This document shows positions 1-8,465 of a stretch of 35,169 bases of DNA, in pieces. The notes below the pieces were generated by a model. It did not search any database and had not been told where the DNA came from. It was given only the letters and a program-made list of their open reading frames with translations. Source of the DNA: Clostridiales bacterium. Lineage in GTDB: Bacteria > Bacillota > Clostridia > Christensenellales > Aristaeellaceae. Location of the stretch: contig JAQXLU010000005.1 in NCBI GenBank assembly GCA_029012285.1, forward strand, positions 1 through 35,169. The letters are read 5' to 3'. The first letter of the stretch is position 1, and each line of letters begins with the position of its first letter. The position numbers were made by a program, and so were the translations under genes.

Positions 1-150
1 GATGTTCACGGGCTTGTCGGGGTAGACGCTGGGCTGGTACTGGCACATCACATAGCCGTAGCCGAGCTGCACGCCATATTCATTCACGGCGACGAACACG
101 TCCTCCGTGGGGAGGTTCATAAAGGGTTCCTGCGGATGGGTGACCTGCAT
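1..150 (-). CDS. N-terminal part of a GNAT-like acetyltransferase (runs off the window)
   Basis: The first 50 codons of a leftward gene that continues beyond base 1. The ATG at 150 is preceded by an AGAAAGGA ribosome binding site, and a near-consensus promoter lies upstream at 226-254. The visible residues (segments such as EDVFVAVNEYG and LGYGYVMCQYQP) have the beta-strand pattern of the start of a GNAT N-acetyltransferase, which would move an acetyl group from acetyl-CoA to an unknown amine. The acetyl-CoA-binding motif lies outside the window, so the family call is tentative. Confidence 0.5.
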   Translation of the reverse strand, partial: MQVTHPQEPFMNLPTEDVFVAVNEYGVQLGYGYVMCQYQPSVYPDKPVNI

Positions 151-225
151 AGCGTGGTTCCTTTCTGATTCAAACCTCCGGCAGAAAATTAGCCGGAGAG
201 GGAAGTGCGGATAAATCCAGCATCC

Positions 226-254
226 ATTATAGCCGCTTTTTACGCGCTTGACAA
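226..254 (-). promoter_or_regulatory. Sigma-A promoter for the leftward GNAT-like gene
   Basis: On the minus strand TTGTCA (249-254) is followed by a 17-bp spacer and a perfect TATAAT (226-231). The untranslated leader contains a 7-bp inverted repeat (CTCCGGC at 176-182, GCCGGAG at 192-198) just upstream of the ribosome binding site. Confidence 0.75.
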
Positions 255-316
255 GGGGGAATGTCGATGGATGCTGGCAAATGCCCGCGGCCCTGAGATG
301 CACGACAAATTTATGC

Positions 317-345
317 TTGCAATTTGATGCCACGCATTGTATACT
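317..345 (+). promoter_or_regulatory. Sigma-A promoter of the LacI-family gene
   Basis: TTGCAA (317-322), a 17-bp spacer and TATACT (340-345). The predicted start of transcription falls inside the palindrome at 355-364, so a repressor bound there would block initiation. Confidence 0.75.
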
Positions 346-354
346 GTTTTTACG

Positions 355-364
355 AAACCGGTTT
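355..364 (+). promoter_or_regulatory. Palindromic LacI-type operator
   Basis: AAACCGGTTT is a perfect 10-bp palindrome with a central CG, the usual form of LacI/GalR-family operators. It lies just downstream of the -10 box and 40 bp before the regulator gene, which suggests negative autoregulation. No second copy was noticed elsewhere in the window. Confidence 0.55.
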
Positions 365-403
365 AGCTATTTTCTCCCGGGCTTACAAAGGAGGAACGAT
401 CCC

Positions 404-1423
404 ATGGCGGTGACGATCAAGGACGTGGCGGCAAAGTGCGGGTTGTCAATTTCCACGGTCAGCAAAGCCTTCAACAATTATGCCGACATCAGCGCCGCAA
501 CCCGCGAGGCCGTGCAGCGTGCTGCCAAGGAAATCGGCTATTTCCCCAACGCCATCGCCCGCACGCTCAAGACCAACCGCTCCTTCAACCTGGGCGTGCT
601 CTTCCAGGAGGAGCGCGGTACGGGCCTGACCCATTCCTTCTTTGCGGCCGTGCTGCAGGCCTTCAAGACCGAGAGCGAGAAGCGGGGGTACGACATCACC
701 TTCATCAACCACAACATCGGCTGGAACGGCATGACCTACCTGGAGCATTGCCAGTACCGCAATGTGGATGGCGTATGCGTGGTCTGTGCCAGCTTTTACG
801 CCCCCGAGGTCATTGCGCTGGTGAACAGCGACATCCCCGTGGTGACCATCGACCATGCCTTCGCCAACCGCTCCTGCGTGCTGTCGGAGAACCTGGAGGG
901 CATGCAGGCGCTGGTGAATTATGCGGCGTCCCTGGGACACAGACGCATCGCCTATGTGCACGGGCAGAAGGCCAGCGTCACCGAGAAGCGCATCACCGGC
1001 TACTACCGGGGATTGGAGGCCAACGGCATCGAGCCCAAGGCGGATTATCTTCTGGCGTCCACCTATGCCAGCCCCGAGGCGGGGGCGGAGGCCTTCCGCC
1101 AGCTGATGGCCCTGCCCGAGCCCCCTACCTGCATCCTCCTGCCGGATGACCACGCCGCGCTGGGTGCGCTGGACGCGGCAGCGGAGATGGGCCTGCGCGT
1201 CCCCGGGGATGTGTCCATCGCCGGCTTTGATGAGAGCCGTCTTGCCGCGCTGACCCGCCCGCGTCTGACCACCGTCTCCCAGGACGCAGCGGGGATGGGC
1301 CGCAGGGCCGCGCAGCTGCTGATTGAGCGCATTGAAAATCCCCGTACCGCCGGGAGTGAAACCGGCCTTATTCCCACCCGGCTGATCAAGGGGGAATCCA
1401 TCGGGGCGGTCGCGGCGCAGTGA
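404..1423 (+). CDS. LacI/GalR-family transcriptional regulator
   Basis: A 339-residue DNA-binding regulator of normal family length. Residues 1-60 hold the LacI helix-turn-helix and hinge (VTIKDVAAKCGLSISTVSKAF, then FPNAIARTLKT). The rest is a periplasmic-binding-protein-like sensor domain, with typical GHRRIAYVHG and DVSIAGFDES segments near its C-terminal half. The ATG at 404 is chosen because AAAGGAGG sits at 387-394 and the HTH begins at once; the frame is open further upstream, but that stretch covers the promoter. The gene stands alone and no sugar transporter or hydrolase is adjacent, so the effector cannot be read from context. Autoregulation through the palindrome at 355-364 is likely. 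Confidence 0.9.
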   Translation: MAVTIKDVAAKCGLSISTVSKAFNNYADISAATREAVQRAAKEIGYFPNAIARTLKTNRSFNLGVLFQEERGTGLTHSFFAAVLQAFKTESEKRGYDITFINHNIGWNGMTYLEHCQYRNVDGVCVVCASFYAPEVIALVNSDIPVVTIDHAFANRSCVLSENLEGMQALVNYAASLGHRRIAYVHGQKASVTEKRITGYYRGLEANGIEPKADYLLASTYASPEAGAEAFRQLMALPEPPTCILLPDDHAALGALDAAAEMGLRVPGDVSIAGFDESRLAALTRPRLTTVSQDAAGMGRRAAQLLIERIENPRTAGSETGLIPTRLIKGESIGAVAAQ

Positions 1424-1464
1424 GACACCCCACGACGAAAAGCATCCCGCGAAGGACGGCCTGA

Positions 1465-1494
1465 AGACTCCGGTATATGCCGGGGCTCTTTTTA
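1465..1494 (+). terminator. Rho-independent terminator after the LacI gene
   Basis: A short GC stem around CTCCGG-TATATG-CCGGGG (with a G-T pair) followed by CTCTTTTT. Confidence 0.6.
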
Positions 1495-1537
1495 ACTGAA
1501 AAACCCATCGTTTGACTGTGATTTGTTACAATTCGTG

Positions 1538-1566
1538 TTGAAAAAACGGAAGGGCCGGTATATAAT
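1538..1566 (+). promoter_or_regulatory. Sigma-A promoter of the secreted-protein gene
   Basis: TTGAAA (1538-1543), 17-bp spacer, perfect TATAAT (1561-1566). The leader is about 60 bases and ends in an AAAAGGAGG ribosome binding site. Confidence 0.8.
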
Positions 1567-1633
1567 GGTACTGAAGGAAGGACGTGGATGGCCCTACCCT
1601 GCCATCCCCCTTGCTGAAAAGGAGGGAAAGCCT

Positions 1634-2701
1634 ATGAAGAAACTGATTGCTTTGGTACTGGCGGTTGGAATGTTGCTGGTCTGCCTGCCGGCGCTGGCGG
1701 ATGCGCCTACGCTGTCGCTGCGTTTCGCCGCGTCGCCCAAGGATGTTGCTATTTCGGACACGGTGCGGGCAATCAACGCCTCCTATCGTGGGACGATCTA
1801 TGACATGTTCATCTTCTGGGAGGAAGGCGGCTCGCTGCGCTACGACATCACCCGGCAGAAGCGGCTGGTCAACGAATCCTGGAGCTTTTCGCCTGCGGCC
1901 TATGGCATGACATCGGGCGCGGGCACTCGTGCCTGGGCGTGCTACCTGGCCAGCGATGCCGGCGATGCTGCCGCTGATTTCTACACGACCTATGTCAACG
2001 CCGAAACGCCCTATGTGCGCCTGGCCCTGAATCCCTGGCAGGTGGGGGCGGACGGCAGCCTGACGGAGGTTGCGGTGGAAGCGAATCAGCGCCTGCTGGT
2101 GAAGTATCGGGACGAAATCAAGCAGATCGTGGATCAGTACCGGCATCCCGATGCGTATCCAGCGACCTGGTATCCGCACAACACGATCTGCGCGGCGGGC
2201 ATTGCGTTCCGCGATGTGCGCCCTGAGCTGACCAGCAAGTGGTATAATTTTGTCGCGCTGGACCTGAGCGAGGATGGCGTGCAGCGCTTCGACCTGGTGG
2301 CCTCCAATCTGTTCATCATCGGCAAGGTGACCGTGACAAAGCATGATGATGACGTTGTGGTGGAATGGCAGCTGAACCGTCAGGGGACCAACGACGCCAA
2401 CTTCGAGCTGGAGGATGAGTTCCTGACCATCTTCCCCGACCTGGATGCGGTGACCGAGCTGGAGCCTGCGGATTTCACCGGCACGGTGTACGAGTTCGGC
2501 AAGCCCATCAGCATCTCCGAGGATCTGGGCGGCGATACCAACGTGCTGCTCTACATCCGCAACCAGGCGACCTACTGCGACAACCTGTCCTACAAGCATC
2601 AAAAGCCCATTTATCATGAGCGGTATTGGCCGAACCTCGATTGGCGCATGGAGGCGCGCGAGGAAATGATGAAGCTGGTCAACGCTGACCTGGAAAACTA
2701 A
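1634..2701 (+). CDS. Secreted protein of unknown function
   Basis: A 355-residue protein that I do not recognise. It starts with a clear Sec signal peptide (MKKLIALVLAVGMLLVCLPALADA, cleavage expected after about residue 22) and has no lipobox cysteine, no later membrane segment and no LPxTG anchor, so it is probably released or held non-covalently outside the cell. The mature part is acidic and rich in Asp, Tyr and Trp, with beta-strand-like stretches such as NLFIIGKVTVTKHDDDVVVEW, suggesting beta-rich domains. The ATG at 1634 is supported by AAAAGGAGG about 9 bases upstream. It is monocistronic, with its own consensus promoter and a strong terminator. Confidence 0.85.
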   Translation: MKKLIALVLAVGMLLVCLPALADAPTLSLRFAASPKDVAISDTVRAINASYRGTIYDMFIFWEEGGSLRYDITRQKRLVNESWSFSPAAYGMTSGAGTRAWACYLASDAGDAAADFYTTYVNAETPYVRLALNPWQVGADGSLTEVAVEANQRLLVKYRDEIKQIVDQYRHPDAYPATWYPHNTICAAGIAFRDVRPELTSKWYNFVALDLSEDGVQRFDLVASNLFIIGKVTVTKHDDDVVVEWQLNRQGTNDANFELEDEFLTIFPDLDAVTELEPADFTGTVYEFGKPISISEDLGGDTNVLLYIRNQATYCDNLSYKHQKPIYHERYWPNLDWRMEAREEMMKLVNADLEN

Positions 2702-2713
2702 GACGGTATCCCC

Positions 2714-2745
2714 AAGGGCTCCGGCACACGCCGGGGCCCTTGCTT
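2714..2745 (+). terminator. Terminator after the secreted-protein gene
   Basis: A 12-bp stem (AAGGGCTCCGGC with GCCGGGGCCCTT, one T-G pair) with an ACAC loop. The T tract behind it is poor (TGCTTG), so its efficiency is uncertain. Confidence 0.65.
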
Positions 2746-2798
2746 GATGTGCAAAGCGGCGCAAGCCACACAATTCCCTACTTTTTGCCCAAAAGGTG

Positions 2799-2828
2799 TT
2801 TACAAGAAACGCTGTTTGGGTGTATAAT
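2799..2828 (+). promoter_or_regulatory. Sigma-A promoter of the pyruvate:ferredoxin oxidoreductase gene
   Basis: TTTACA (2799-2804), 18-bp spacer and perfect TATAAT (2823-2828). An ATG overlapping this -10 box opens the same frame as the downstream gene, but it would lie upstream of the transcription start. Confidence 0.75.
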
Positions 2829-2865
2829 GGCTAAAGAAATCTGCCCAAAGGAGGTTTTCCATCCA

Positions 2866-5800
2866 ATGATTAAGCTCACTTGCGACGGCAATACTGCTGT
2901 CAGCCATGTCGCTTACGCATTCAGCGATGTGGCCGCCATTTACCCCATCACCCCCTCTTCCCCCATGGCGGAAGTGGCGGATGAATGGTCCGCGCAGAAG
3001 CGTCAGAACCTGTTCGGTCAGACGGTGAAGATTGCCGAAATGCAGTCTGAGGCCGGTGCTGCCGGCGCTGTCCACGGCTCTCTGGCCGCTGGCGCGCTGA
3101 CCACCACCTTCACCGCTTCCCAGGGTCTGCTGCTGATGATCCCCAACATGTACAAGATCGCTGGCGAGCTGACGCCCTCCGTGTTCCACGTGAGTGCCCG
3201 CGCCCTGGCCTACCATGCACTGTCCATCTTCGGTGACCACTCCGACGTGATGGCCTGCCGCCAGACCGGCTTTGCCATGCTGGCGTCCAACTCCGTCCAG
3301 GAAGCCTGCGACATGGCCCTCGTGGCGCATGTGTCCACCCTGAAGAGCTCCGTGCCCTTCCTGCACTTCTTCGACGGCTTCCGTACCTCCCACGAGATTC
3401 AGAAGATCGACGCGCCCACCTACGAGGAGATCGCGACCGTCATGCCCTGGGACAAGGTGGAGGAATTCCGCGCCCGTGGCCTGAACCCTGAGCATCCCCA
3501 TCAGGCGGGTACCGCTCAGAACCCCGACATCTACTTCCAGGGCCGCGAGGCTGGCAACAAGTTCTACAACGCTGTGCCGGAAATCGTGGAAGAAGCCATG
3601 AAGCAGGTCGAGAAGCTGACCGGCCGCAAGTACAACCTGTTCGACTACGTTGGCGCGCCCGACGCCGAGAAGGTCATCATCGCCATGGGCTCCGGCTGCG
3701 ACGTGGCGCATGAGGCTGTCAACAAGATGGTCGCCATGGGTGAGAAGGTCGGCGTGATCAAGGTGCACCTGTTCCGTCCCTTCTCCGTGAAGCACTTCCT
3801 GGGCGCGATCCCCGCGACCTGCAAGAAGATCGCCGTGCTGGACCGCACCAAGGAATCCGGCTCCCTGGGCGAGCCGCTGTACCTGGACGTCTGCGCTGCG
3901 CTGGCTGAGTCCGGCCGCAAGGACATCACCGTGGTTGGCGGCCGCTACGGCCTGGGCTCCAAGGAGTTCACCCCCACCCACGTCAAGGCTGTGTTCAACA
4001 ACCTGGACGGCGAGTGCAAGAACCACTTCACCGTTGGCATCAACGATGACGTGACCGGCACCTCCCTGCCCATGCCCGAGCTGTTCAACGCCGCTCCCGA
4101 GGGCAGCATCTGCTGCAAGTTCTATGGTCTGGGCTCCGACGGTACTGTGGGCGCCAACAAGAACTCCATCAAGATCATCGGCGACCACACCGATCTGTAC
4201 GCGCAAGCGTACTTCTCCTACGACTCCAAGAAGTCCGGCGGCCTGACCGTGAGCCACCTGCGCTTCGGCAAGACCCCCATCCAGAGCCCCTACCTCATCG
4301 ACGCGGCGGACTTCATCGCCTGCCACAACCCCGCCTACGTGACCATGTACGACATGGTGTCCTCCCTGAAGGACGGCGGCGTGTTCCTGCTCAACTGCCA
4401 GTGGGGCCCCGATGAGCTGGACGCTCACCTGCCCGCTGAAATGAAGCAGCTGCTGGCCAAGAAGAATGCCAAGATGTACATCATCGACGCCATCGACCTG
4501 GCCGCCAAGGTGGGCATGGGCAACCGCATCAACACCATCATGCAGGCCGCCTTCTTCAAGCTGGCCGACGTGATCCCCTACGAGCAGGCCGACGAGTACA
4601 TGAAGGCCTACGCCAAGAAGACCTACGGCAAGAAGGGCGACGCCATCGTTCAGAAGAACTGGGACGCCATCGACATCGCCATCTCCGGCCTGGTGAAGGT
4701 CGACGTGCCCGCCGAATGGGCTAACGCCACCACCGGCGCTGTGGCCGCCAAGGTGGAAGGCACCACCAAGTACTTTGACGAGTTCGTCAAGCCCGTGCTG
4801 TCCCAGGAGGGCGACAAGCTGCCCGTCTCCGCGCTGGATCCCCGCGGCATCGTGCCCACCGGCACCACCAAGTTCGAGAAGCGCGGCATCGGCGTGAAGG
4901 TTCCCATGTGGATCCCCGAGAACTGCATCCAGTGCGGCACCTGCTCCCTGGTCTGCCCGCACGCCTGCATCCGTCCGATCTACACCGAGGATGGCACCGC
5001 GCTGCCCGAGGGCTATGTGACCAAGAAGGCCACCGGTAAGGAATTCGCCGGCATGCAGTTCCGTATGCAGGTCAGCCCGCTGGATTGCACCGGCTGCGGC
5101 AACTGCGTGGAGGTCTGCCCCGCCAAGGTGAAGGCCCTGTCCATGGAGCCCCTGGCCACCCAGACGGCGCAGGAGGCCAACTGGAACTTCGCCATGACCG
5201 TGCCGGAAGTCAACGACAAGGTCGTCAACAAGACCACCGTGAAGAACTCCCAGGCCCTCAAGCCCCTGTTCGAGTTCTCCGGCGCCTGCGCTGGCTGCGG
5301 CGAGACCCCCTATGTCAAGCTGGTCACCCAGCTCTTTGGTGATCGCATGATCGTGGCCAACGCCACCGGCTGCTCCTCCATCTACGGCGGCTCCGCCCCC
5401 ACCTGCCCCTACACCACCAATAACGCCGGTCACGGCCCCGCCTGGGCAAACTCCCTGTTCGAGGACAACGCTGAGTTCGGCTTCGGCATGAACCTGGCTG
5501 TGCAGCAGCGCCGCGCCAAGCTGGCTGACCTCATCAAGGCCTTGGCTGACAAGTGCCCCGACTGGGCTGAGTACCAGGAGGCCGCGAGCGAGTGGCTGGC
5601 CAACAAGGACAACGCGGAAGGCTCCAAGGCTGCCGCGGCGAAGATCATCGCCTGCGTCGAGGGCTGCAAGGACTGCGGCTGCGAGTGCGATCCCCTGTGC
5701 AAGGAGATCTACGGCATGAAGGACCTGCTGGTCAAGAAGTCCATCTGGATCTTCGGCGGCGACGGCTGGGCCTACGACATCGGCTACGGCGGCGTGGATC

Positions 5801-6369
5801 ATGTGCTGGCGCAGAACCAGGACGTCAACATCCTCGTGCTGGATACCGAGGTGTACTCCAACACCGGCGGACAGGCCTCCAAGTCCACCCCCACCGGCTC
5901 TGTGGCGAAGTTCGCCGCTGCCGGCAAGCGCACCAAGAAGAAGGACCTGGGCATGATGGCCATGAGCTACGGCTACGTCTACGTGGCGACCGTCGCCATG
6001 GGTGCCAATCCCCAGCAGCTGCTCAAGGCCATGACCGAGGCTGAGGCCTACAACGGCCCGTCCCTGATCATCGCCTACGCGCCCTGCATCAACCATGGCA
6101 TCAACATGGGCAAGGCCCAGGCCGAGCAGAAGAAGGCTGTGGAGTGCGGCTACTGGCCCCTGTACCGCTACAACCCCGACAACGAGCAGCCCATGACCAT
6201 CGACTCCAAGGAGCCCACCGGCGATTATCAGGAGTTCATCAAGGGCGAGACCCGTTACACCACGCTGGCCAAGCTCTTCCCCGAAGCTGCCGAGAAGCTC
6301 TTCGTACAGGCTGAGGCGGATGCGAAGCTGCGTCTGCACAACTACAAGAAGATGGCTGGCCAGGAGTAA
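2866..6369 (+). CDS. nifJ: Pyruvate:ferredoxin (flavodoxin) oxidoreductase, single-chain
   Basis: A 1167-residue homodimeric-type PFOR, of normal length. It converts pyruvate and CoA to acetyl-CoA and CO2 in the cytoplasm, passing electrons to ferredoxin. Visible in order: the N-terminal substrate domain (YPITPSSPMAE, Thr29); domains II and III; a two-cluster ferredoxin domain with CxxCxxCxxxC from Cys687 and a second set from Cys741; and the C-terminal thiamine diphosphate domain with GDGWAYDIGYGG (966-977) and EVYSNTGGQ. The proximal cluster ligands are visible as CAGC (808, 811), ATGC and APC. The start at 2866 follows AAAGGAGG. Codon choice is strongly biased (GCC, CTG, AAG, TCC), as expected for a very highly expressed gene. 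It is a single-gene unit with its own promoter and terminator. Confidence 0.98.
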   Translation: MIKLTCDGNTAVSHVAYAFSDVAAIYPITPSSPMAEVADEWSAQKRQNLFGQTVKIAEMQSEAGAAGAVHGSLAAGALTTTFTASQGLLLMIPNMYKIAGELTPSVFHVSARALAYHALSIFGDHSDVMACRQTGFAMLASNSVQEACDMALVAHVSTLKSSVPFLHFFDGFRTSHEIQKIDAPTYEEIATVMPWDKVEEFRARGLNPEHPHQAGTAQNPDIYFQGREAGNKFYNAVPEIVEEAMKQVEKLTGRKYNLFDYVGAPDAEKVIIAMGSGCDVAHEAVNKMVAMGEKVGVIKVHLFRPFSVKHFLGAIPATCKKIAVLDRTKESGSLGEPLYLDVCAALAESGRKDITVVGGRYGLGSKEFTPTHVKAVFNNLDGECKNHFTVGINDDVTGTSLPMPELFNAAPEGSICCKFYGLGSDGTVGANKNSIKIIGDHTDLYAQAYFSYDSKKSGGLTVSHLRFGKTPIQSPYLIDAADFIACHNPAYVTMYDMVSSLKDGGVFLLNCQWGPDELDAHLPAEMKQLLAKKNAKMYIIDAIDLAAKVGMGNRINTIMQAAFFKLADVIPYEQADEYMKAYAKKTYGKKGDAIVQKNWDAIDIAISGLVKVDVPAEWANATTGAVAAKVEGTTKYFDEFVKPVLSQEGDKLPVSALDPRGIVPTGTTKFEKRGIGVKVPMWIPENCIQCGTCSLVCPHACIRPIYTEDGTALPEGYVTKKATGKEFAGMQFRMQVSPLDCTGCGNCVEVCPAKVKALSMEPLATQTAQEANWNFAMTVPEVNDKVVNKTTVKNSQALKPLFEFSGACAGCGETPYVKLVTQLFGDRMIVANATGCSSIYGGSAPTCPYTTNNAGHGPAWANSLFEDNAEFGFGMNLAVQQRRAKLADLIKALADKCPDWAEYQEAASEWLANKDNAEGSKAAAAKIIACVEGCKDCGCECDPLCKEIYGMKDLLVKKSIWIFGGDGWAYDIGYGGVDHVLAQNQDVNILVLDTEVYSNTGGQASKSTPTGSVAKFAAAGKRTKKKDLGMMAMSYGYVYVATVAMGANPQQLLKAMTEAEAYNGPSLIIAYAPCINHGINMGKAQAEQKKAVECGYWPLYRYNPDNEQPMTIDSKEPTGDYQEFIKGETRYTTLAKLFPEAAEKLFVQAEADAKLRLHNYKKMAGQE

Positions 6370-6400
6370 TCCTGTCACCCATTGAGCTGAGTTGACACCA

Positions 6401-6430
6401 GCCCCCTGTCGAAAGGCAGGGGGCTTTTCT
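6401..6430 (+). terminator. Terminator of the PFOR gene
   Basis: A perfect 8-bp stem (GCCCCCTG with CAGGGGGC), 8-base loop, then TTTTCT. Confidence 0.9.
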
Positions 6431-6446
6431 GTGCCGGCAAATGGGT

Positions 6447-6482
6447 ATAAAAAAGCACCGCCGCCTGGTTGGCAGCAGTGCT
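6447..6482 (-). terminator. Terminator of the DUF3737 gene
   Basis: Read leftward: a 12-bp stem (6471-6482 with 6454-6465, including G-T pairs), then a T run at 6453-6447. Confidence 0.8.
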
Positions 6483-6489
6483 GATGTTG

Positions 6490-7347
6490 TTATGCAATTT
6501 CGTCCTTGCTCCGCACGATGATGGGGCACTCACCGGGCCATTTGTGTTCATCCAGGATGATCTCCCCGATGGCGTCCGCGGTGATGGAGCCGTTCACCGG
6601 GTTCTTCACGCTGTCGATGCCGCCGCGCACGGTGGCGACCACATCGCTGTTCTCGAAGGAGAGGTCGCATGCCTCCATCGTGCAGTCCTCCAGCACCAGG
6701 CCCTTGCAGTAGCACAGGGGCTGCGTGCCGATAATCTTGCACCGCACCAGGCGGAGGTTGGTGGAGTACCAGGCCAGGTATTCGCCCTTGACCACGCTGT
6801 CGTACACGGTGACGTTTTCCGCGTGCCAGAAGGCGTCCTTCGTGTCCAGGACGCAGTTGTGGAAGGTGAGGTTCTTCGTGTACTGGAAGGAGTACTTGCC
6901 CGTCATGCGCAGGTCCTCGAACGCTGCGTTTTCCGTGTGGAGGAAGGGGTATTCGCTCTTCAGGCTGAAATGGCGGATGCGCAAATCGCGGCACATCCAG
7001 CCGAATTCGGTGGAAGTCGCCGTACCGCCCTCGATGGTGATGTCACGGCACTCGCGCAGGGCCTTGATGCCGCCCAACTCGCAGTCACGGATCGTCAGGT
7101 GCTCGTCATACCACAGCGCTGCGCGGCAGGTATCGTTCATGCGGCAGGCAGTGAGCGTGCCATCGGTCACGTGCCAGAGCGGATAGCGCAGGTGAAGGTC
7201 GCAGTCGGACAGGTGGATGTTCCTGCATTCCTTCAGGGCGGATTCGCCGTCCGCAGGGCCGTCGAACAGGCAGCGGACGACCTCCGCGCCGTTCAGGCCA
7301 TACAGGGCGCGTTCCTCATCCAGCGTGAGGGCTTCGTAGCGTTTCAT
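6490..7347 (-). CDS. DUF3737 family protein (right-handed beta-helix type)
   Basis: A 285-residue protein resembling the DUF3737 family, whose function is unknown. The sequence consists of short, regularly repeated strands, each containing patterns like NLTFHNCVL, NVTVYDSVV and NLRLVRCKI about every 20-22 residues. This is the signature of a pectate-lyase-like parallel beta-helix. No signal peptide is present, so it is probably cytoplasmic, and I see no catalytic residues. The ATG at 7347 is preceded by AAAGGAG. It has its own promoter and terminator and follows the serine acetyltransferase gene in the same direction after 86 bases; no terminator was found between them, so readthrough is possible. 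Confidence 0.8.
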   Translation of the reverse strand: MKRYEALTLDEERALYGLNGAEVVRCLFDGPADGESALKECRNIHLSDCDLHLRYPLWHVTDGTLTACRMNDTCRAALWYDEHLTIRDCELGGIKALRECRDITIEGGTATSTEFGWMCRDLRIRHFSLKSEYPFLHTENAAFEDLRMTGKYSFQYTKNLTFHNCVLDTKDAFWHAENVTVYDSVVKGEYLAWYSTNLRLVRCKIIGTQPLCYCKGLVLEDCTMEACDLSFENSDVVATVRGGIDSVKNPVNGSITADAIGEIILDEHKWPGECPIIVRSKDEIA

Positions 7348-7382
7348 GGGATGTCTCCTTTATGTGGTATTATGCATGGCAT

Positions 7383-7411
7383 ATCATACCACCATTTGTG
7401 GCGTTTGGCAA
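7383..7411 (-). promoter_or_regulatory. Sigma-A promoter of the DUF3737 gene
   Basis: On the minus strand TTGCCA (7406-7411), 17-bp spacer, TATGAT (7383-7388). Confidence 0.7.
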
Positions 7412-7433
7412 GGGGAACAGCCCGCCTGAGGCC

Positions 7434-8354
7434 TCACCAGTTCTGCTTGCCGGGGCGCAGCTCCAGCTCCTGATTCTTGACGGACACGCGTGTCCCTGGC
7501 GCGATGGAGGCGGTGATGAACGCATTGCCGCCGATCACGGCGTCATGCCCGATTACGGTATCGCCGCCCAGCACGGACGCGCCGGAGTAGATGGTCACCC
7601 GATCCTCGATGGTGGGGTGGCGGCGCTTGCCACGCAGGCTCTGCCCGCCGCGGGTGGAGAGCGCGCCCAGCGTCACCCCCTGATAAATCTTCACATAATC
7701 GCCAATCACCGTGGTTTCGCCAATGACGATGCCGGTGCCGTGGTCGATGAAGAAGTGATGCCCGATGGTTGCGCCGGGGTGGATGTCGATGCCGGTACAG
7801 CTGTGGGCATGCTCGGTCATGATGCGGGGAATCAGCGGTACGCCCAGCTCAAAGAGCACATGGGCCATGCGGTTGACGAGGATGGCCTGCAAGCCGGGGT
7901 AGGCGATGATGATCTCATCCAGGGAGGTGGCGGCGGGGTCGCCGTCGTAGAAGGCCTCCAGGTCGGTCTGGAGCAGCGCGCGCACCTCGGGCAGCCGCTC
8001 CAGGAACTGCACCGTCAATTCCTGGGCCTGAGCATCCAGCGCGTTGGCGCGTTCCTCGTCCACCGACGCCCCCAGGCGCAGCGCGATGGCGATCTGCTCG
8101 CCCAAATGGTAGGCTACGTCCTCCATCAGCACGGCCAGGCTGTGCCCCATGGAGTACACCCGGTAGCTGGGGTCGCGAAAATAGCCGGGGAAGAGCAGCC
8201 GCTTCAGCTTGCCCATCAAGCTGATGATGATCTCCCGGTCGGGCTGGGAGAAGGGCTCGATGCGGTCAATGTCGCGGCCCTTCTGATAATCGGCAAGCAG
8301 CTTGCCGGTCACTTCGCCAATGGCGCTGTCAATGGTGCGGGGATGTTCGTTCAT
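7434..8354 (-). CDS. cysE: Serine O-acetyltransferase (EpsC/CysE type)
   Basis: A 306-residue enzyme that makes O-acetylserine from serine and acetyl-CoA, the committed step of cysteine synthesis. The N-terminal half is helical. The C-terminal half is a left-handed beta-helix of hexapeptide repeats, with the characteristic HPGATIG, IDHGTGIVIGET, YQGVTLGAL and GGDTVIGHDAVIGGNAFIT segments. The His of IDHG is the expected catalytic residue. It belongs to the longer EpsC-like group common in anaerobes rather than the 270-residue enterobacterial form. The ATG at 8354 has AGGAGG upstream; the open frame continues further upstream into the promoter. It diverges from aminopeptidase P, and no T-box or S-box leader is visible. 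Its stop codon lies in a 10-bp palindrome (7427-7436). Confidence 0.93.
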   Translation of the reverse strand: MNEHPRTIDSAIGEVTGKLLADYQKGRDIDRIEPFSQPDREIIISLMGKLKRLLFPGYFRDPSYRVYSMGHSLAVLMEDVAYHLGEQIAIALRLGASVDEERANALDAQAQELTVQFLERLPEVRALLQTDLEAFYDGDPAATSLDEIIIAYPGLQAILVNRMAHVLFELGVPLIPRIMTEHAHSCTGIDIHPGATIGHHFFIDHGTGIVIGETTVIGDYVKIYQGVTLGALSTRGGQSLRGKRRHPTIEDRVTIYSGASVLGGDTVIGHDAVIGGNAFITASIAPGTRVSVKNQELELRPGKQNW

Positions 8355-8376
8355 AGGAAGCCCTCCTGTTAGGTGT

Positions 8377-8405
8377 ATTTTATTACACTGCTGCGGGAAA
8401 GTCAA
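8377..8405 (-). promoter_or_regulatory. Sigma-A promoter of the serine acetyltransferase gene
   Basis: On the minus strand TTGACT (8400-8405), 17-bp spacer, TAAAAT (8377-8382). Confidence 0.75.
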
Positions 8406-8436
8406 GGTGAATACACAAGAGAAACCGTCCCTCACC

Positions 8437-8465
8437 TTGCGCATTTGGTCAAATGATGGTATACT
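8437..8465 (+). promoter_or_regulatory. Sigma-A promoter of the aminopeptidase P gene, with palindromes
   Basis: TTGCGC (8437-8442), 17-bp spacer, TATACT (8460-8465). The spacer contains ATTTG-GT-CAAAT (8443-8454). A second inverted repeat, ATACTG and CAGTAT five bases apart, spans the -10 box and start region (8461-8477). Either could be an operator. Confidence 0.7.

Noticed and set aside
446..1153. Long open frames on both other frames and the opposite strand of the LacI gene
   Set aside because: They are by-products of GC-rich codons; the LacI frame has full-length homology, a promoter and a ribosome binding site.
2800..6378. A 1192-residue open frame on the minus strand opposite the PFOR gene
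   Set aside because: It mirrors the biased third-position codon use of PFOR, has no ribosome binding site or promoter, and gives a low-complexity Gly/Val/Leu/His-rich product.
6392..6397. TTGACA after the PFOR gene
   Set aside because: It is followed at once by the PFOR terminator, and no -10 box or rightward gene follows.
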